Positions 6,000 to 14,373 of a DNA stretch of 31,617 nucleotides are shown here, in pieces. The number at the start of each line of letters is the position of its first letter. Position 1 is the first letter of the stretch. Location of the stretch: IMG/VR virus record IMGVR_UViG_3300048836_000136, positions 1 to 31,617 of that record. One strand, 5' to 3'. A program made the translations under genes and the position numbers. The notes under the pieces were generated by a model. It was given only the letters and a program-made list of their open reading frames with translations. It made no database searches and was not told the DNA's origin. Source of the stretch: a virus.

Positions 6000-6766
6000 A
6001 GGAAGGAATATTGATTAGCGGGTCAGTCAGAGATATAAAGCGTCCAGGTGTTGACGATTACAACGCTCATGAGGCGATACGGTCAGCATTGGAGAAGAAT
6101 TTAAAATTTGAACACCGCGATCTGGTCATGGATGTTTACAGACGTACTGATATTATTTGCCAGAGGTTGTTCCCAGTGATCCACACTCCTTCATTTGAAG
6201 GAAGATTGCCCGCACCAATAGTATCTGTTGAAGACGAGCGCAACTGGAAGGTCTTGGCTTCTTACCGACTTGTCCCAGATGGCTACGGTCTTGATCACAA
6301 GCTGACTTTAAACGAAGAACATATCAAGGATGGAAAATGGGTTTGGGGTGAATGGTCACTCTACGAAACCATAACCCACGAGGTTGGGCATGAATATCAC
6401 CAAGTGTTGGGGAAAGATCCGTACCGACCAGGCGATAAGGTTACTCATAAGCCCGAATTTAGGGCACTTATGGCGAATTTGGGGATTCATTGTGATGCAA
6501 GGGGAGTACACACAGCACCCGCCGACGAGGATAAACCTTTCGCAATTCTGATGAGGGAGTGGGGAATAGCACGCCCAGACATGGAAGGGATCGACACAGG
6601 CAAACAAAATTGGTTCTTCTCTCAACCAGACACCCCAGAGAAGAAGGGCAGATCAACACTAACAAAGTACGAATGTCCCTCCTGCGGCTTGAAGGTCCGT
6701 TATGGTAGACAAGACGAGCCATTTTTGATGCACGTACCGTGCGGGGAGCTGTTGGTAAGGAAGTAG
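5996..6766 (+). CDS. SprT-like zinc metallopeptidase
   Basis: 256 residues. The zincin motif is HEVGHEYH (H128, E129, H132), with the third ligand most likely H151 in THKPEFRALMANLG, a pattern diagnostic of SprT/SPRTN-type peptidases. A C-terminal zinc ribbon follows (CPSC at 227-230, then HVPC around 246-249). SPRTN relatives degrade proteins crosslinked to DNA; small SprT proteins in phages have no proven role but plausibly clear DNA-bound host proteins. The 70 residues before the motif are less conserved. Last gene of the early block; the start overlaps the previous stop by four bases. Confidence 0.8.
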   Translation: MKEGILISGSVRDIKRPGVDDYNAHEAIRSALEKNLKFEHRDLVMDVYRRTDIICQRLFPVIHTPSFEGRLPAPIVSVEDERNWKVLASYRLVPDGYGLDHKLTLNEEHIKDGKWVWGEWSLYETITHEVGHEYHQVLGKDPYRPGDKVTHKPEFRALMANLGIHCDARGVHTAPADEDKPFAILMREWGIARPDMEGIDTGKQNWFFSQPDTPEKKGRSTLTKYECPSCGLKVRYGRQDEPFLMHVPCGELLVRK

Positions 6767-6795
6767 AACAGATATGCGGATTTACCTCAGTGTGG

Positions 6796-6801
6796 TATAA
6801 C
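6796..6801 (+). promoter_or_regulatory. Extended -10 promoter for the methyltransferase
   Basis: TGGTATAAC fits an extended -10 (TGnTATAAT), 28 bases before the TTG start at 6830. No clear -35 is seen. It suggests the modification gene is transcribed separately from the early block. Confidence 0.4.
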
Positions 6802-6829
6802 TTCACAATCTTCGGTAGGGAGTTGGGTA

Positions 6830-8146
6830 TTGACCACTAAAAACGGAAACGGCACTTCATTTAGCGATCCTGCATTTGCAACTAACAAAACGTCTCCCGT
6901 ACACAGGTGGGTCCCTTGGATAGCGGGGTTCTCCAGAGATTTCGTGCAAGGCGCGCTCAAGACATATTTGCATCACAGCCGAAGCACTGTACTAGATCCA
7001 TTTGCGGGAGTGGGTACGACTTTAGTTGAGGCTGTTCTTTCGGGACATAACGCGGTTGGTTATGAAATCAATCCCTACGCTTCATTGGTGTCACAAACAA
7101 AACTCAATGCTTACAAGGTAGACGTAAACCTTTTTAAAAAGACAATCGAAGCTTTTATTGCGTTTATGTTTGACGCAGGTTTTTCTGGTCGTGAACCTGT
7201 CTCCGAACCTCCAAAGGGATTTTCTACACGATCCCCGTTCTATAGTCCTGAAGTCTTACGCAAAGTTCTGTTCGTTCAGGATTTCATCATAACCATTGAT
7301 GATCAGGAAATACGGGATTTATTCCGTATTGCTTTTGCTTCGACAATGGTGACTTACTCTAATTATTCCTATGAGCCTAGTTTAGGTAGGCGTGTCAGTG
7401 CAGGTAGGGCGGATGTATTAGACCACGATGTTGCCGGCGAGATGGAACGTAAACTAAACACAATGCTTGACGATATTTATTGGTTTAGAAACACAATTCC
7501 CGATATCAGTGTCGAATCCAAGGTGTTTAATCAATCTTTCTTTGAGTACGCAAATTTTTTAGAAAGAGAATCGGTTGATGTTCTAATAACTTCACCTCCC
7601 TATGTGAACAACTATCACTACAATAGAAACACCAGACCGCACTTGTATTGGCTTGGTCTCGCTGAAAAACCTAAAGACTTTGTACCCTTGGAAGAAAGGA
7701 ACTTCGGCACCTTCTGGCAGACGGTCAGAGAAAAACCCGAAATACCTTTGGATTTTACATTGCCCGATTCAGACCTTGAAGAAAGACTTGCCACGCTGCG
7801 AGAACTAAATAAGGAAAAGGGCATTTACGGAGGCGGGGGCTGGGCTAACTATGCCACCGTCTATTTCAATGACTGTTTCAGGTTTGCACAGGGAATGGAA
7901 TACTCTTTGAAATCAGGAGCCACCGCTTTAGTTGTGGTTGGACCAAGCATCTTACAGGGTGTGTTTATTCCGACAGACCTTTATCTAGGGCAAATCGCGA
8001 AATTAACGGGATTAGAGCTGGTCGAGATACACATTCCCCGAACAACTAGAGTTGGAAACAGTATAATCCAGTCAGATATCAGAGTTGGTAAGGCAGACAC
8101 ATCGAAACAACTCTATGAAGCAGTGGTGGAAATCAGGAAGTCTTAG
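6830..8146 (+). CDS. DNA methyltransferase, TSPPY type (modification subunit)
   Basis: 438 residues. SAM-binding motif I is LDPFAGVGTT (55-64), followed by GYEINPYA (motif II region), and the catalytic motif IV is ITSPPYVNN (253-260). The order I then IV and the S-P-P-Y form point to an amino-methyltransferase (N4-cytosine or N6-adenine). The TTG start at 6830 is supported by GGGAG about ten bases upstream and by the family-typical N-terminus (SDPAF..NK..PVHRWVPWIAGFS). It converges with the nuclease gene, overlapping it by 14 bases, so the two form a restriction-modification pair. T-rich codons look somewhat unlike neighbours, consistent with an acquired cassette. Confidence 0.9.
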   Translation: MTTKNGNGTSFSDPAFATNKTSPVHRWVPWIAGFSRDFVQGALKTYLHHSRSTVLDPFAGVGTTLVEAVLSGHNAVGYEINPYASLVSQTKLNAYKVDVNLFKKTIEAFIAFMFDAGFSGREPVSEPPKGFSTRSPFYSPEVLRKVLFVQDFIITIDDQEIRDLFRIAFASTMVTYSNYSYEPSLGRRVSAGRADVLDHDVAGEMERKLNTMLDDIYWFRNTIPDISVESKVFNQSFFEYANFLERESVDVLITSPPYVNNYHYNRNTRPHLYWLGLAEKPKDFVPLEERNFGTFWQTVREKPEIPLDFTLPDSDLEERLATLRELNKEKGIYGGGGWANYATVYFNDCFRFAQGMEYSLKSGATALVVVGPSILQGVFIPTDLYLGQIAKLTGLELVEIHIPRTTRVGNSIIQSDIRVGKADTSKQLYEAVVEIRKS

Positions 8147-8774
8147 AATCAAGCAAAGTGAAATAACTGTCAATCTTATCTAATATTGGTTCAACAGTGC
8201 GTGGAGAGCTTTCCATTTTAGATACGAACGAACGCCCTGGGTGAATAGAATCCCATTCCGATTGAAGTTGTCTGGCTCGACCTTTACCTGGATCATGAAT
8301 ACCGAAGCCATCTACGTAGGTGTTCCATAGTGGCCTAAACTTTGCAATTAGAGCTGATTCTACCGTACGGATTAACCCCGTCTCCTTGCCAAGCATCAAA
8401 ACAAAACGACATCTAAAATCATCAAGAGACAAGTTGTTTGCACTCCCTATACTTCTGGAGTGCTCTCTCAGGCGACCATGAACCCTCGTGCTAGTAGTCT
8501 CTTCTACCCTCCCTTGACGCACTCCCTTTGAACTTGCTTGTCCAACATAGATCGGGATCTGCACACTGGGTCGATTCAGTGTGCCCAGACGTTGATATAT
8601 CCCATCTTGCCCCACAAAGTAAATTGCATAGACACCCTCGCCTTGAAACGAGAAGCCTGGGGGTAGGTTGTAAACTGGTGTACTAAGGAAAAAGTCAATC
8701 GCTTCGTCTACAACCACTTGAAGAACTGAAGACTTGAACAGATGGTTGATTGGGTTAAATTCACTCGACTGCAC
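8133..8774 (-). CDS. Eco29kI-type restriction endonuclease (GIY-YIG fold)
   Basis: 213 residues. The two signature strands are GVYAIYF (47-53, Tyr49) and IYVGQ (75-79, Tyr76), followed by the helix RLREHSRSI (R101/R103, H105), then TVESALIAKF (Glu139) and PLWNTYVDGFGIHDPG with Asn151. This set of Tyr, Tyr, Arg, His, Glu, Asn is what Eco29kI-like GIY-YIG restriction enzymes use, and the DGFGxHDPGxGR segment also matches that family. The GTG start has GGGAGG just upstream. No inactivating change is seen. The cognate site cannot be inferred with certainty; the Eco29kI site CCGCGG occurs in this window at 18933, 25518 and 29272, so self-protection would be needed if specificity is shared. Confidence 0.88.
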   Translation of the reverse strand: MQSSEFNPINHLFKSSVLQVVVDEAIDFFLSTPVYNLPPGFSFQGEGVYAIYFVGQDGIYQRLGTLNRPSVQIPIYVGQASSKGVRQGRVEETTSTRVHGRLREHSRSIGSANNLSLDDFRCRFVLMLGKETGLIRTVESALIAKFRPLWNTYVDGFGIHDPGKGRARQLQSEWDSIHPGRSFVSKMESSPRTVEPILDKIDSYFTLLDSKTS

Positions 8775-8789
8775 CGAAACCTCCCGACT

Positions 8790-8803
8790 GGATTTTAAAA
8801 TCC
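8790..8803. promoter_or_regulatory. Perfect 14-bp palindrome (GGATTTTAAAATCC)
   Basis: It lies between the divergent restriction gene (start 8774) and the packaging operon (start 8840), 16 bases upstream of the nuclease start codon. Its size and position fit a dimeric operator controlling nuclease expression, but no controller protein is adjacent and the core TTTTAAAA is common in this genome, so chance is possible. Confidence 0.35.
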
Positions 8804-8839
8804 GATCCTAGCCGAGAAGTTGAAATTGACCAAGGAGAA

Positions 8840-9046
8840 ATGGTAGACTTGCAAAGCTTTTATCCAATGAAAGATCAGAAACCAATAGTGTTTACAGCAG
8901 ACAAGATTAGGATTTCTGGCCCCCGCATCGACGGCTCATATACCGTCACCTTCGAGACCGGCGAATACGAACAAGAGAAGATTTCGGAAATACTAAAACT
9001 TCCCCAGCAAGCAGTTGTGGAAGTATCTGTCCATGTCAGAACCTAA
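8840..9046 (+). CDS. Hypothetical protein, first gene of the packaging operon
   Basis: 68 residues, predicted mostly beta (KPIVFTADKIRISGPRIDG, SYTVTFETGEY) with a short helix. No family recognised. The ATG has a strong AAGGAG four bases upstream. It overlaps the small-terminase gene by 14 bases. Confidence 0.6.
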   Translation: MVDLQSFYPMKDQKPIVFTADKIRISGPRIDGSYTVTFETGEYEQEKISEILKLPQQAVVEVSVHVRT

Positions 9047-9413
9047 TGAACAAAAATCAACAGAAATAGAGGAAGTATTTGAACCTACCCCCCTAATGCT
9101 CAAATGGCTTGATACCGCTATTGACCTTGGTTACACGGCTTCGATCACAGATGTAGCTGAAGCATCCGAAATTAACCGAGGTACTTGGTATCTGTGGGTG
9201 AAAGATCCGAAATTTGTTGAGTGGTGGGATTCGCAATGGCAGAAATACCTTACTCTTAACAGATGGAAGCTCGACGCAATAGGCATGAAACAGGCTGAAC
9301 GAAACTTCGATTACTGGCACGACATGATGGAGCGTACAGGCAATTTACAGCAAAAACAACAATTGGGAAACATGACACAAGTTAATGTCAGTCTAGATAA
9401 ATACATGAAATGA
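9033..9413 (+). CDS. terS: Putative small terminase subunit
   Basis: 126 residues from ATG 9033 (a TTG at 9015 would add six). An N-terminal HTH is visible: SITDVAEASEINRGTWYLWVKDPKFVEWW, the arrangement of phBC6A51-type homeodomain terminase small subunits (helices, then W-x-x-D-P-x-F). The rest is helical with a Q-rich end. It would recognise phage DNA and load it onto the large terminase, whose gene begins four bases before this one stops. Assignment rests on the HTH type and position. Confidence 0.65.
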   Translation: MSEPNEQKSTEIEEVFEPTPLMLKWLDTAIDLGYTASITDVAEASEINRGTWYLWVKDPKFVEWWDSQWQKYLTLNRWKLDAIGMKQAERNFDYWHDMMERTGNLQQKQQLGNMTQVNVSLDKYMK

Positions 9414-10363
9414 TCGCATACAAAGAGTTCATCGAGGACAACTTTCTTATCATCAACAAGAAGGGTGAAATTGTCCCCTTTAAACTCAATGACACACAGA
9501 ATTACTACTACAATCTCCTCTTAGCCGATTACCCCGATTTACAAGGCGTACGCGAAAACATCCTCAAGTTTAGACAGCCTGGATTTTCTTCTCTAATCGA
9601 CGCTATCTTTACGGTTGACTTCATATTCGCGGAACACGGCAAGACCCCATTAGTTGATGCTGATATCGTGTCGCACAAGGAGAAGGAAACCAAGGTGCTA
9701 TTTAAACGCGTTGACTTCTTTCTTGATTCCTACCTTGAAAAACAACATATCAACCGAAAACTATTCCTTGAGACCGATACAGGACTCCAGATCGTGGGCA
9801 GACGTGGAGCAGTCATAAACGTCCAGACTGGTAACGCCAAAGTATCCGGCCGAGGTGGAACTAAGCAGAATCTTCACTGGTCCGAGGTAGCCTTCTATCC
9901 CAACACGGAAATATTAAGTGCTGAGGACTTGGTAACAGCAGCCGAACAGCAGGTTGCTGATGGGATCGGTAAGATATTCAGAGAGTCTACGGGAAACATC
10001 GCTGGAGACTTCTTCGCTTCAGAATATGAACGCGGGAAAGCAGGAGAAGGAGAATTTAAAAGCAGGTTCTTGTCATGGTGGATTCACAAAGAATATTCAC
10101 TTACTCCTCCCGACGACTGGAGGCCCACGCCCGACTACAAGAAGCTGATGGATGATAACAAGGCTTCAAGAGATCAATGCTACTGGCACTTCAAGAAGGT
10201 ACTTAACTCTAAGAATGAGGCAAAGATCAGGCGCGAATATCCAATGGATGACACTGAAGCATTCTTGATGGGTGGAGATATGTACTTCAATGCGGAAGTA
10301 ATTAAGATGTGGCACATAGGCAATATCAAGAAACCAATTACAGACAAACCAATATATGTTTAG
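9410..10363 (+). CDS. terL: Large terminase, ATPase part
   Basis: 317 residues, the packaging-motor domain. An adenine-binding Q is near KLNDTQNYYYN (24-34). The Walker A-like loop is KFRQPGFSSL (53-62), the deviant R-Q-x-G-x-S/T form seen in large terminases. Walker B with catalytic Glu159 is NLHWSEVAFY (154-163). The protein stops at residue 317, just where the nuclease domain would begin; that domain is encoded by the next gene in the +1 frame. The family is normally one polypeptide of about 450-550 residues. The split could be real (coupled start) or a frameshift, programmed or artefactual. Confidence 0.85.
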   Translation: MIAYKEFIEDNFLIINKKGEIVPFKLNDTQNYYYNLLLADYPDLQGVRENILKFRQPGFSSLIDAIFTVDFIFAEHGKTPLVDADIVSHKEKETKVLFKRVDFFLDSYLEKQHINRKLFLETDTGLQIVGRRGAVINVQTGNAKVSGRGGTKQNLHWSEVAFYPNTEILSAEDLVTAAEQQVADGIGKIFRESTGNIAGDFFASEYERGKAGEGEFKSRFLSWWIHKEYSLTPPDDWRPTPDYKKLMDDNKASRDQCYWHFKKVLNSKNEAKIRREYPMDDTEAFLMGGDMYFNAEVIKMWHIGNIKKPITDKPIYV

Positions 10364-11006
10364 ACAATTTAGACCGATAGAAAAGGGTGAATTTATCATC
10401 ATTGCTGCCGACTGTTCGCAAGGTGGACTAGATGACAACTTCGCTCAATTCTTTAGTAAGACAAAGTTAGATTTTCCTCTCGTGTATCAAATGAAGGGTG
10501 TAGCAGCCGAGATGACTACTGCCATTTACCCCGTATTAAATCGGATCTTTGACGTTACTGGAGTCAGACCCTTAGTTGCATTTGAGCGTAACAATGGAGG
10601 GGCTTCAGAGATGCAGAGACTCGACGTGTTAAATCGTGAAAGCAAATATGATATATTCAAGATGGTCACAACGGGGACTGCCAGAACAGAGACTGAACGG
10701 ACAACCGATAAATTGGGTTGGGATACCAACGTAGCAACGCGACCTACAATGCTTGGGGACTGGAAGGTTGCTTTTGACGGCCGGCTTGTAACGATCTATG
10801 ACGAGCCGACACTTAACCAACACAAGACATTTGTTGTTAATAAGAGGGGTAAGCCAGAAGCGGCGAGTAACCAAAGGGATGATGCAGTAATGGCTTGTTC
10901 TATTGCTTGGCAGATCCATCAGATGACGCAATTGCCGAGTACTGGGAGTTTCAATTATCAAGAACCGGAATGGGCTAATGAAATGCCGTCTTGGTCACAA
11001 TCATGA
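10356..11006 (+). CDS. terL: Large terminase, nuclease part
   Basis: 216 residues with an RNase H-like nuclease fold. Likely metal-binding acids are D19 in IIAADCSQGG, E77 in VAFERNNGG and D175/D176 in NQRDDAVMA, the usual D-E-D layout of terminase nucleases that cut concatemers. The ATG lies inside the last codons of the ATPase gene (ATGTTTAG), an eight-base overlap suitable for termination-reinitiation. There is no SD. The first residues (FRQFRPIEKGEFIIIAAD) read as a natural continuation of the linker after the ATPase domain. Confidence 0.82.
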   Translation: MFRQFRPIEKGEFIIIAADCSQGGLDDNFAQFFSKTKLDFPLVYQMKGVAAEMTTAIYPVLNRIFDVTGVRPLVAFERNNGGASEMQRLDVLNRESKYDIFKMVTTGTARTETERTTDKLGWDTNVATRPTMLGDWKVAFDGRLVTIYDEPTLNQHKTFVVNKRGKPEAASNQRDDAVMACSIAWQIHQMTQLPSTGSFNYQEPEWANEMPSWSQS

Positions 11007-11896
11007 GAATACTGATGCTGACATACGAAAGAGGGGTTGACCTCGAAGATTTTACTCTACCCACGGGTAAGAGAATCCAGCATCAGGTAATGTATACGGA
11101 TTGTAACGAAATAGAGAAGGAGGGATTAGGAACAGTATTAGCTTGGATCAGGGAGTTCAAACCCGAACTTATCATAGAGAGGGAGTTCAACGATGGCAAG
11201 GCGATCTACACTGACATACTTAATGAGTTTCCAAACGTGAAGAAGGCAGCTTGGCTAATAGATACGCATTGTTCGTGGGAGAGGCATAGCCAGTACGCAA
11301 AACAGTTTGATTACATCTTCTTGGCTATCAGTAAGTTTGTGGAGCCGATCAAGAAAGCGGTCGAGCACGACAGGGTTTATTGGCTACCGCTTTGCTATCC
11401 AACTAAAGTAAGCACCATTAGACCTAACTATGGCCCTGTTAAGTGTCCAGTTAGCTTTGTGGGTAGATTCGGTAAATCGCACCCAACAAGAACGCTTTAT
11501 CTCTCTGCACTTGCCGAGAGGTATGGAGGCGACTTCTTGTGTGTTACTGATTACGACAGAGCAAACGCCATAATCAGAAGCTCAAAAATTTCCTTTAACT
11601 ATTCCCTAGATGATGATCTTAACTTCCGTGTGTGGGAAGTGTTGGGCGCGGGTACGGAACTGGTAACAGACAGCGTTACTGACTTGCATAAAGTTAAAGG
11701 GTTGGAGCACCGAGTTCATGTATTTAAAAACATAGACGAGATGATCGAACTTACTGACAGGATACTCGCCGATGATCCATCAACAACCAAGAACGCATTA
11801 GATAATCAAAATTGGGTCAAACAAAAACATTGTCTAATACACCGCCATTTGGCGATGTTAGACATGATCGAACATGGTAGCCAACACGAATACTAA
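11003..11896 (+). CDS. CgeB-like glycosyltransferase (GT-B type)
   Basis: 297 residues from the ATG overlapping the terminase stop (ATGA). The N-terminal half has RILMLTYERG and KAAWLIDTHC; the C-terminal half has the CgeB/DUF3880 pattern: SFVGRFGKSHPTRTLYLSAL, then NAIIRSSKISFNYS, NFRVWEVLGAG and TDLHKV. Such proteins use nucleotide sugars to decorate surface glycans or proteins (spore coat, flagella, S-layer). Here it opens a run of six surface-chemistry enzymes set between terminase and portal. The acceptor is unknown. Confidence 0.75.
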   Translation: MRILMLTYERGVDLEDFTLPTGKRIQHQVMYTDCNEIEKEGLGTVLAWIREFKPELIIEREFNDGKAIYTDILNEFPNVKKAAWLIDTHCSWERHSQYAKQFDYIFLAISKFVEPIKKAVEHDRVYWLPLCYPTKVSTIRPNYGPVKCPVSFVGRFGKSHPTRTLYLSALAERYGGDFLCVTDYDRANAIIRSSKISFNYSLDDDLNFRVWEVLGAGTELVTDSVTDLHKVKGLEHRVHVFKNIDEMIELTDRILADDPSTTKNALDNQNWVKQKHCLIHRHLAMLDMIEHGSQHEY

Positions 11897-12605
11897 ACCA
11901 TATCTAGTTAGCAGCGCCTCGATGAGTCCAGGAGTTGAGGGATATGTGGCATCACTAAAGAATTTAAAAGACAGTGTGAATTGGATATCGGTTGAGTATG
12001 ACCCGCCTCTTGAAGTCTCTGAGGTGGATTCACTGACAAACCTTATTCGAATAGAAACGCACAGATCCTACTCAGGACATCTTCAAAGGTTTACCGATCT
12101 TCTGGACAAACTAACAACAATGGAAAATGGTTGGTATATCTTCACGGACACAGCAGACGTTCGTTTTCAAGCACCAATCCCGAATTTAAAATCAGTCGAT
12201 AAACCGATCATTGCCGTGAGCGAAGGGATACTACACAAGGAACATTCGTGGTGGACAGGGATGATTGAAGAATATCCCGAATTTAGGCCACTATTGGATG
12301 AGCCAGTTCATAACATGGGTGTAGTGGCGATGCGAGGATATATGTTTTTGACGTTCCTTAACTATCTACGAAACGTAAACTCTGCCGGCAGGTATGCACA
12401 CAACTGTGATCAAGCTCTATACAACTTATTCCTATTAGAGTGGAAAGACGAAGTGGCATACCATCCATCACTTATGACGTGTCTGTTTGATAATTGGTCT
12501 AAGGGTAATGTGCTAAAGAAAGACGGACTATTTGTGAATCGGGAAGGTGAACCGTACTCGATTGTCCACGCAAACGGCAATCACAAGAACTTACTTGAAT
12601 GCTGA
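11874..12605 (+). CDS. Putative GT-A-fold glycosyltransferase
   Basis: 243 residues. WYIFTDTADVRFQ contains a DxD-like metal and nucleotide-sugar site after a hydrophobic strand (about residues 88-100), and the later PVHNMGVVAMRG and CDQALYNLF segments match the acceptor side of GT-A enzymes, where the protein reads an N-x-G-V strand and a D-Q pair. The C-terminus ends SIVHANGNHKN, as in nucleotide-diphospho-sugar transferases that coordinate metal with His. The exact family cannot be named. It overlaps the previous gene by 23 bases and the next by seven. Confidence 0.6.
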   Translation: MVANTNTKPYLVSSASMSPGVEGYVASLKNLKDSVNWISVEYDPPLEVSEVDSLTNLIRIETHRSYSGHLQRFTDLLDKLTTMENGWYIFTDTADVRFQAPIPNLKSVDKPIIAVSEGILHKEHSWWTGMIEEYPEFRPLLDEPVHNMGVVAMRGYMFLTFLNYLRNVNSAGRYAHNCDQALYNLFLLEWKDEVAYHPSLMTCLFDNWSKGNVLKKDGLFVNREGEPYSIVHANGNHKNLLEC

Positions 12606-13117
12606 AGATAAACGACGGGAGAAAGAAGGTATATATCGTTCTAGGACGTAACAGTTCGGGGACATCTTTTTTATCTAAGGCACTTGTAGATCAAGGTGTC
12701 GATATGGGGAATACACTAATAACCGATCCTCCAGTCTATGAAAATGAATTGTTTTTGAGATTCAATGAAAAAGTATTATCTGAAGCAGGAGGGGACTGGA
12801 AGAACATCCCGCCAATGGAGGACATAGAACGCGCTTTTAATGCCAACAAGGAGCACGCCAGATCAATCCTGTACGCCAACTATGGCAAGGACAAATGGGG
12901 TTGGAAAGATCCAAGGAACTCAATAACGGGTCATCTGTGGATACGCCTACTTAAAGAGATAGATCCCGAACTTGATATTTATCTTATCTGCATATTCAGA
13001 GATACGGATAAGGTTGCACGAAGTCTTGCGGCCGACAACTACACCGACATGGTGGAATTAAGCAGGGTGTATAATGAATCGGTTGTCAGGATCGTTAGAG
13101 AATTTACCAATACATAA
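12599..13117 (+). CDS. Sulfotransferase-like protein
   Basis: 172 residues. The N-terminal phosphate-binding loop GRNSSGTSFLSKAL (16-29) follows a beta strand (VYIVL) and matches the 5'-phosphosulfate loop of PAPS-dependent sulfotransferases. WGWKDPRNS and ICIFRDTDKVARSL correspond to the second strand and the 3'-phosphate site (R and S after the strand). It is short against typical 220-300-residue enzymes but ends naturally. Likely role: sulfation of a sugar built by the flanking glycosyltransferases. A P-loop kinase is the alternative. Confidence 0.68.
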   Translation: MLKINDGRKKVYIVLGRNSSGTSFLSKALVDQGVDMGNTLITDPPVYENELFLRFNEKVLSEAGGDWKNIPPMEDIERAFNANKEHARSILYANYGKDKWGWKDPRNSITGHLWIRLLKEIDPELDIYLICIFRDTDKVARSLAADNYTDMVELSRVYNESVVRIVREFTNT

Positions 13118-13690
13118 ATGGAGGAAGATTTTTATTCAGTAGATTATTTTGGGAAGTTGAACGCAGTCGAGGAAGTTCAAGCGCAGGTGCTAGCCGATAC
13201 GGTTATCGGTTTGTATCATCCTCAATCTGTTATTGATCTTGGTTGTGCCACGGGGATATATCTTAAGCCATACGCCGACAAAGGAATAGAGGTTAAGGGA
13301 CTGGAGTTGTCAAAGAACGCTCTCGATTCTTCAGTTTGCGTTATTCCCGACAAGATAGAGGTTGCAGACTTGCGCACTCCTATTACTTTGGATCGTAAGT
13401 ACGATGTAGCGGTATGTCTTGAGGTACTGGAACACATCAAAGAGAAGTACAGCGATCAAGCGGTGGCGAATATCTGTAACGCCAGTGATGTTTTAATTGT
13501 GTCTATGGCTAAGCCAGGTCAACCGGGGGAACATCACCACACGCTCATGCCTAGGCAATGGTGGTTTGACAAGTTCCAGAAACACAGTTTCACGCCCCAC
13601 TACGATAATACCGCCGTGATTTACGACAGTTTAGAGAACTCACCATCACATACCAACTGGATAGATAACATAATTGTTTTTAAAAGATGA
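13118..13690 (+). CDS. Class I SAM-dependent methyltransferase
   Basis: 190 residues of the small Methyltransf_11/23 type. Motif I is VIDLGCATGIYL (38-49), the acidic residue ending strand 2 is in GLELS, and the post-I and IV regions are KIEVADLR and YDVAVCLEVLEHI. The end is rich in His (GEHHHTLMPRQWW), typical of enzymes methylating sugars or small molecules. No DNA-binding part is present, so it fits sugar or glycan O-methylation rather than DNA modification. It begins directly after the preceding stop and overlaps the next start by four bases. Confidence 0.8.
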   Translation: MEEDFYSVDYFGKLNAVEEVQAQVLADTVIGLYHPQSVIDLGCATGIYLKPYADKGIEVKGLELSKNALDSSVCVIPDKIEVADLRTPITLDRKYDVAVCLEVLEHIKEKYSDQAVANICNASDVLIVSMAKPGQPGEHHHTLMPRQWWFDKFQKHSFTPHYDNTAVIYDSLENSPSHTNWIDNIIVFKR

Positions 13691-14373
13691 TAAGCGCAGT
13701 CGTACCCTTTTTTAATAACGAAGATGGTTTAGCCGCTACGCTTCTCATGCTTCAACAGCAGACACTCCTACCTGATCAAATCATCATACTCGACTCCTCT
13801 AAAGACAAACGTGGATTGGCACTCGCCAGACGATACCGCTTACCAGAGGTAAAGATCGTGGTCGAGATACATAAAGGCAACATCTACCAAGCTTGGAACA
13901 AGGGAATAGAACTTGCCGGATTGTCTGATTGCCTAATCATTAACGACGATCTTCTACTGCCACTGGACACGATAGAGATACTGGACAAAGCTACACGCCT
14001 TGTTCCCGCAAGTGCTCTCGTGCCAGAGACACCGCCAAGACATTTTAAAAGCGATCACGTTGAGGGGGGCTTCACTTGGTTGTCTGAAGTGTCGGGAGCC
14101 GATATGACCGATTGGCTTACTGGTTTTTGCTTCTTACTCCCCAGAAAGACTATCGATAAGGTAGGTCTATTCGATGAGAAGTATGACGTTTGGTTTGGAG
14201 ATACTGATTATGAACGAAGGATTTTAGAAGCAGATGGATCGGTTGTCAGGCTGAATGGACTGTGGGTCTATCACTTCGGATCAAGCTCTTACGGCCGACT
14301 GGATCAAGAGAATCTAAATACAAGAATCGAAAGCGACAGACTCTACTTTGAAAGCAAATGGGAAAGAAAATAA
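13687..14373 (+). CDS. Family 2 glycosyltransferase
   Basis: 228 residues with the GT-A fold. The N-terminal strand ISAVVPFFNN, LPDQIIILDSSKD, NKGIELAG and the metal site INDDLLLP (about 85-92) are the standard GT2 order. The C-terminal DWLTGFCFLLPRKTIDKVGLFDEKY and FGDTDYERRI carry the acceptor-side E/D. GT2 enzymes of this layout add single sugars to glycan chains in the cytosol. No membrane segment is present. Overlaps the methyltransferase gene by four bases and the next GT2 gene by 16. Confidence 0.85.
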   Translation: MISAVVPFFNNEDGLAATLLMLQQQTLLPDQIIILDSSKDKRGLALARRYRLPEVKIVVEIHKGNIYQAWNKGIELAGLSDCLIINDDLLLPLDTIEILDKATRLVPASALVPETPPRHFKSDHVEGGFTWLSEVSGADMTDWLTGFCFLLPRKTIDKVGLFDEKYDVWFGDTDYERRILEADGSVVRLNGLWVYHFGSSSYGRLDQENLNTRIESDRLYFESKWERK

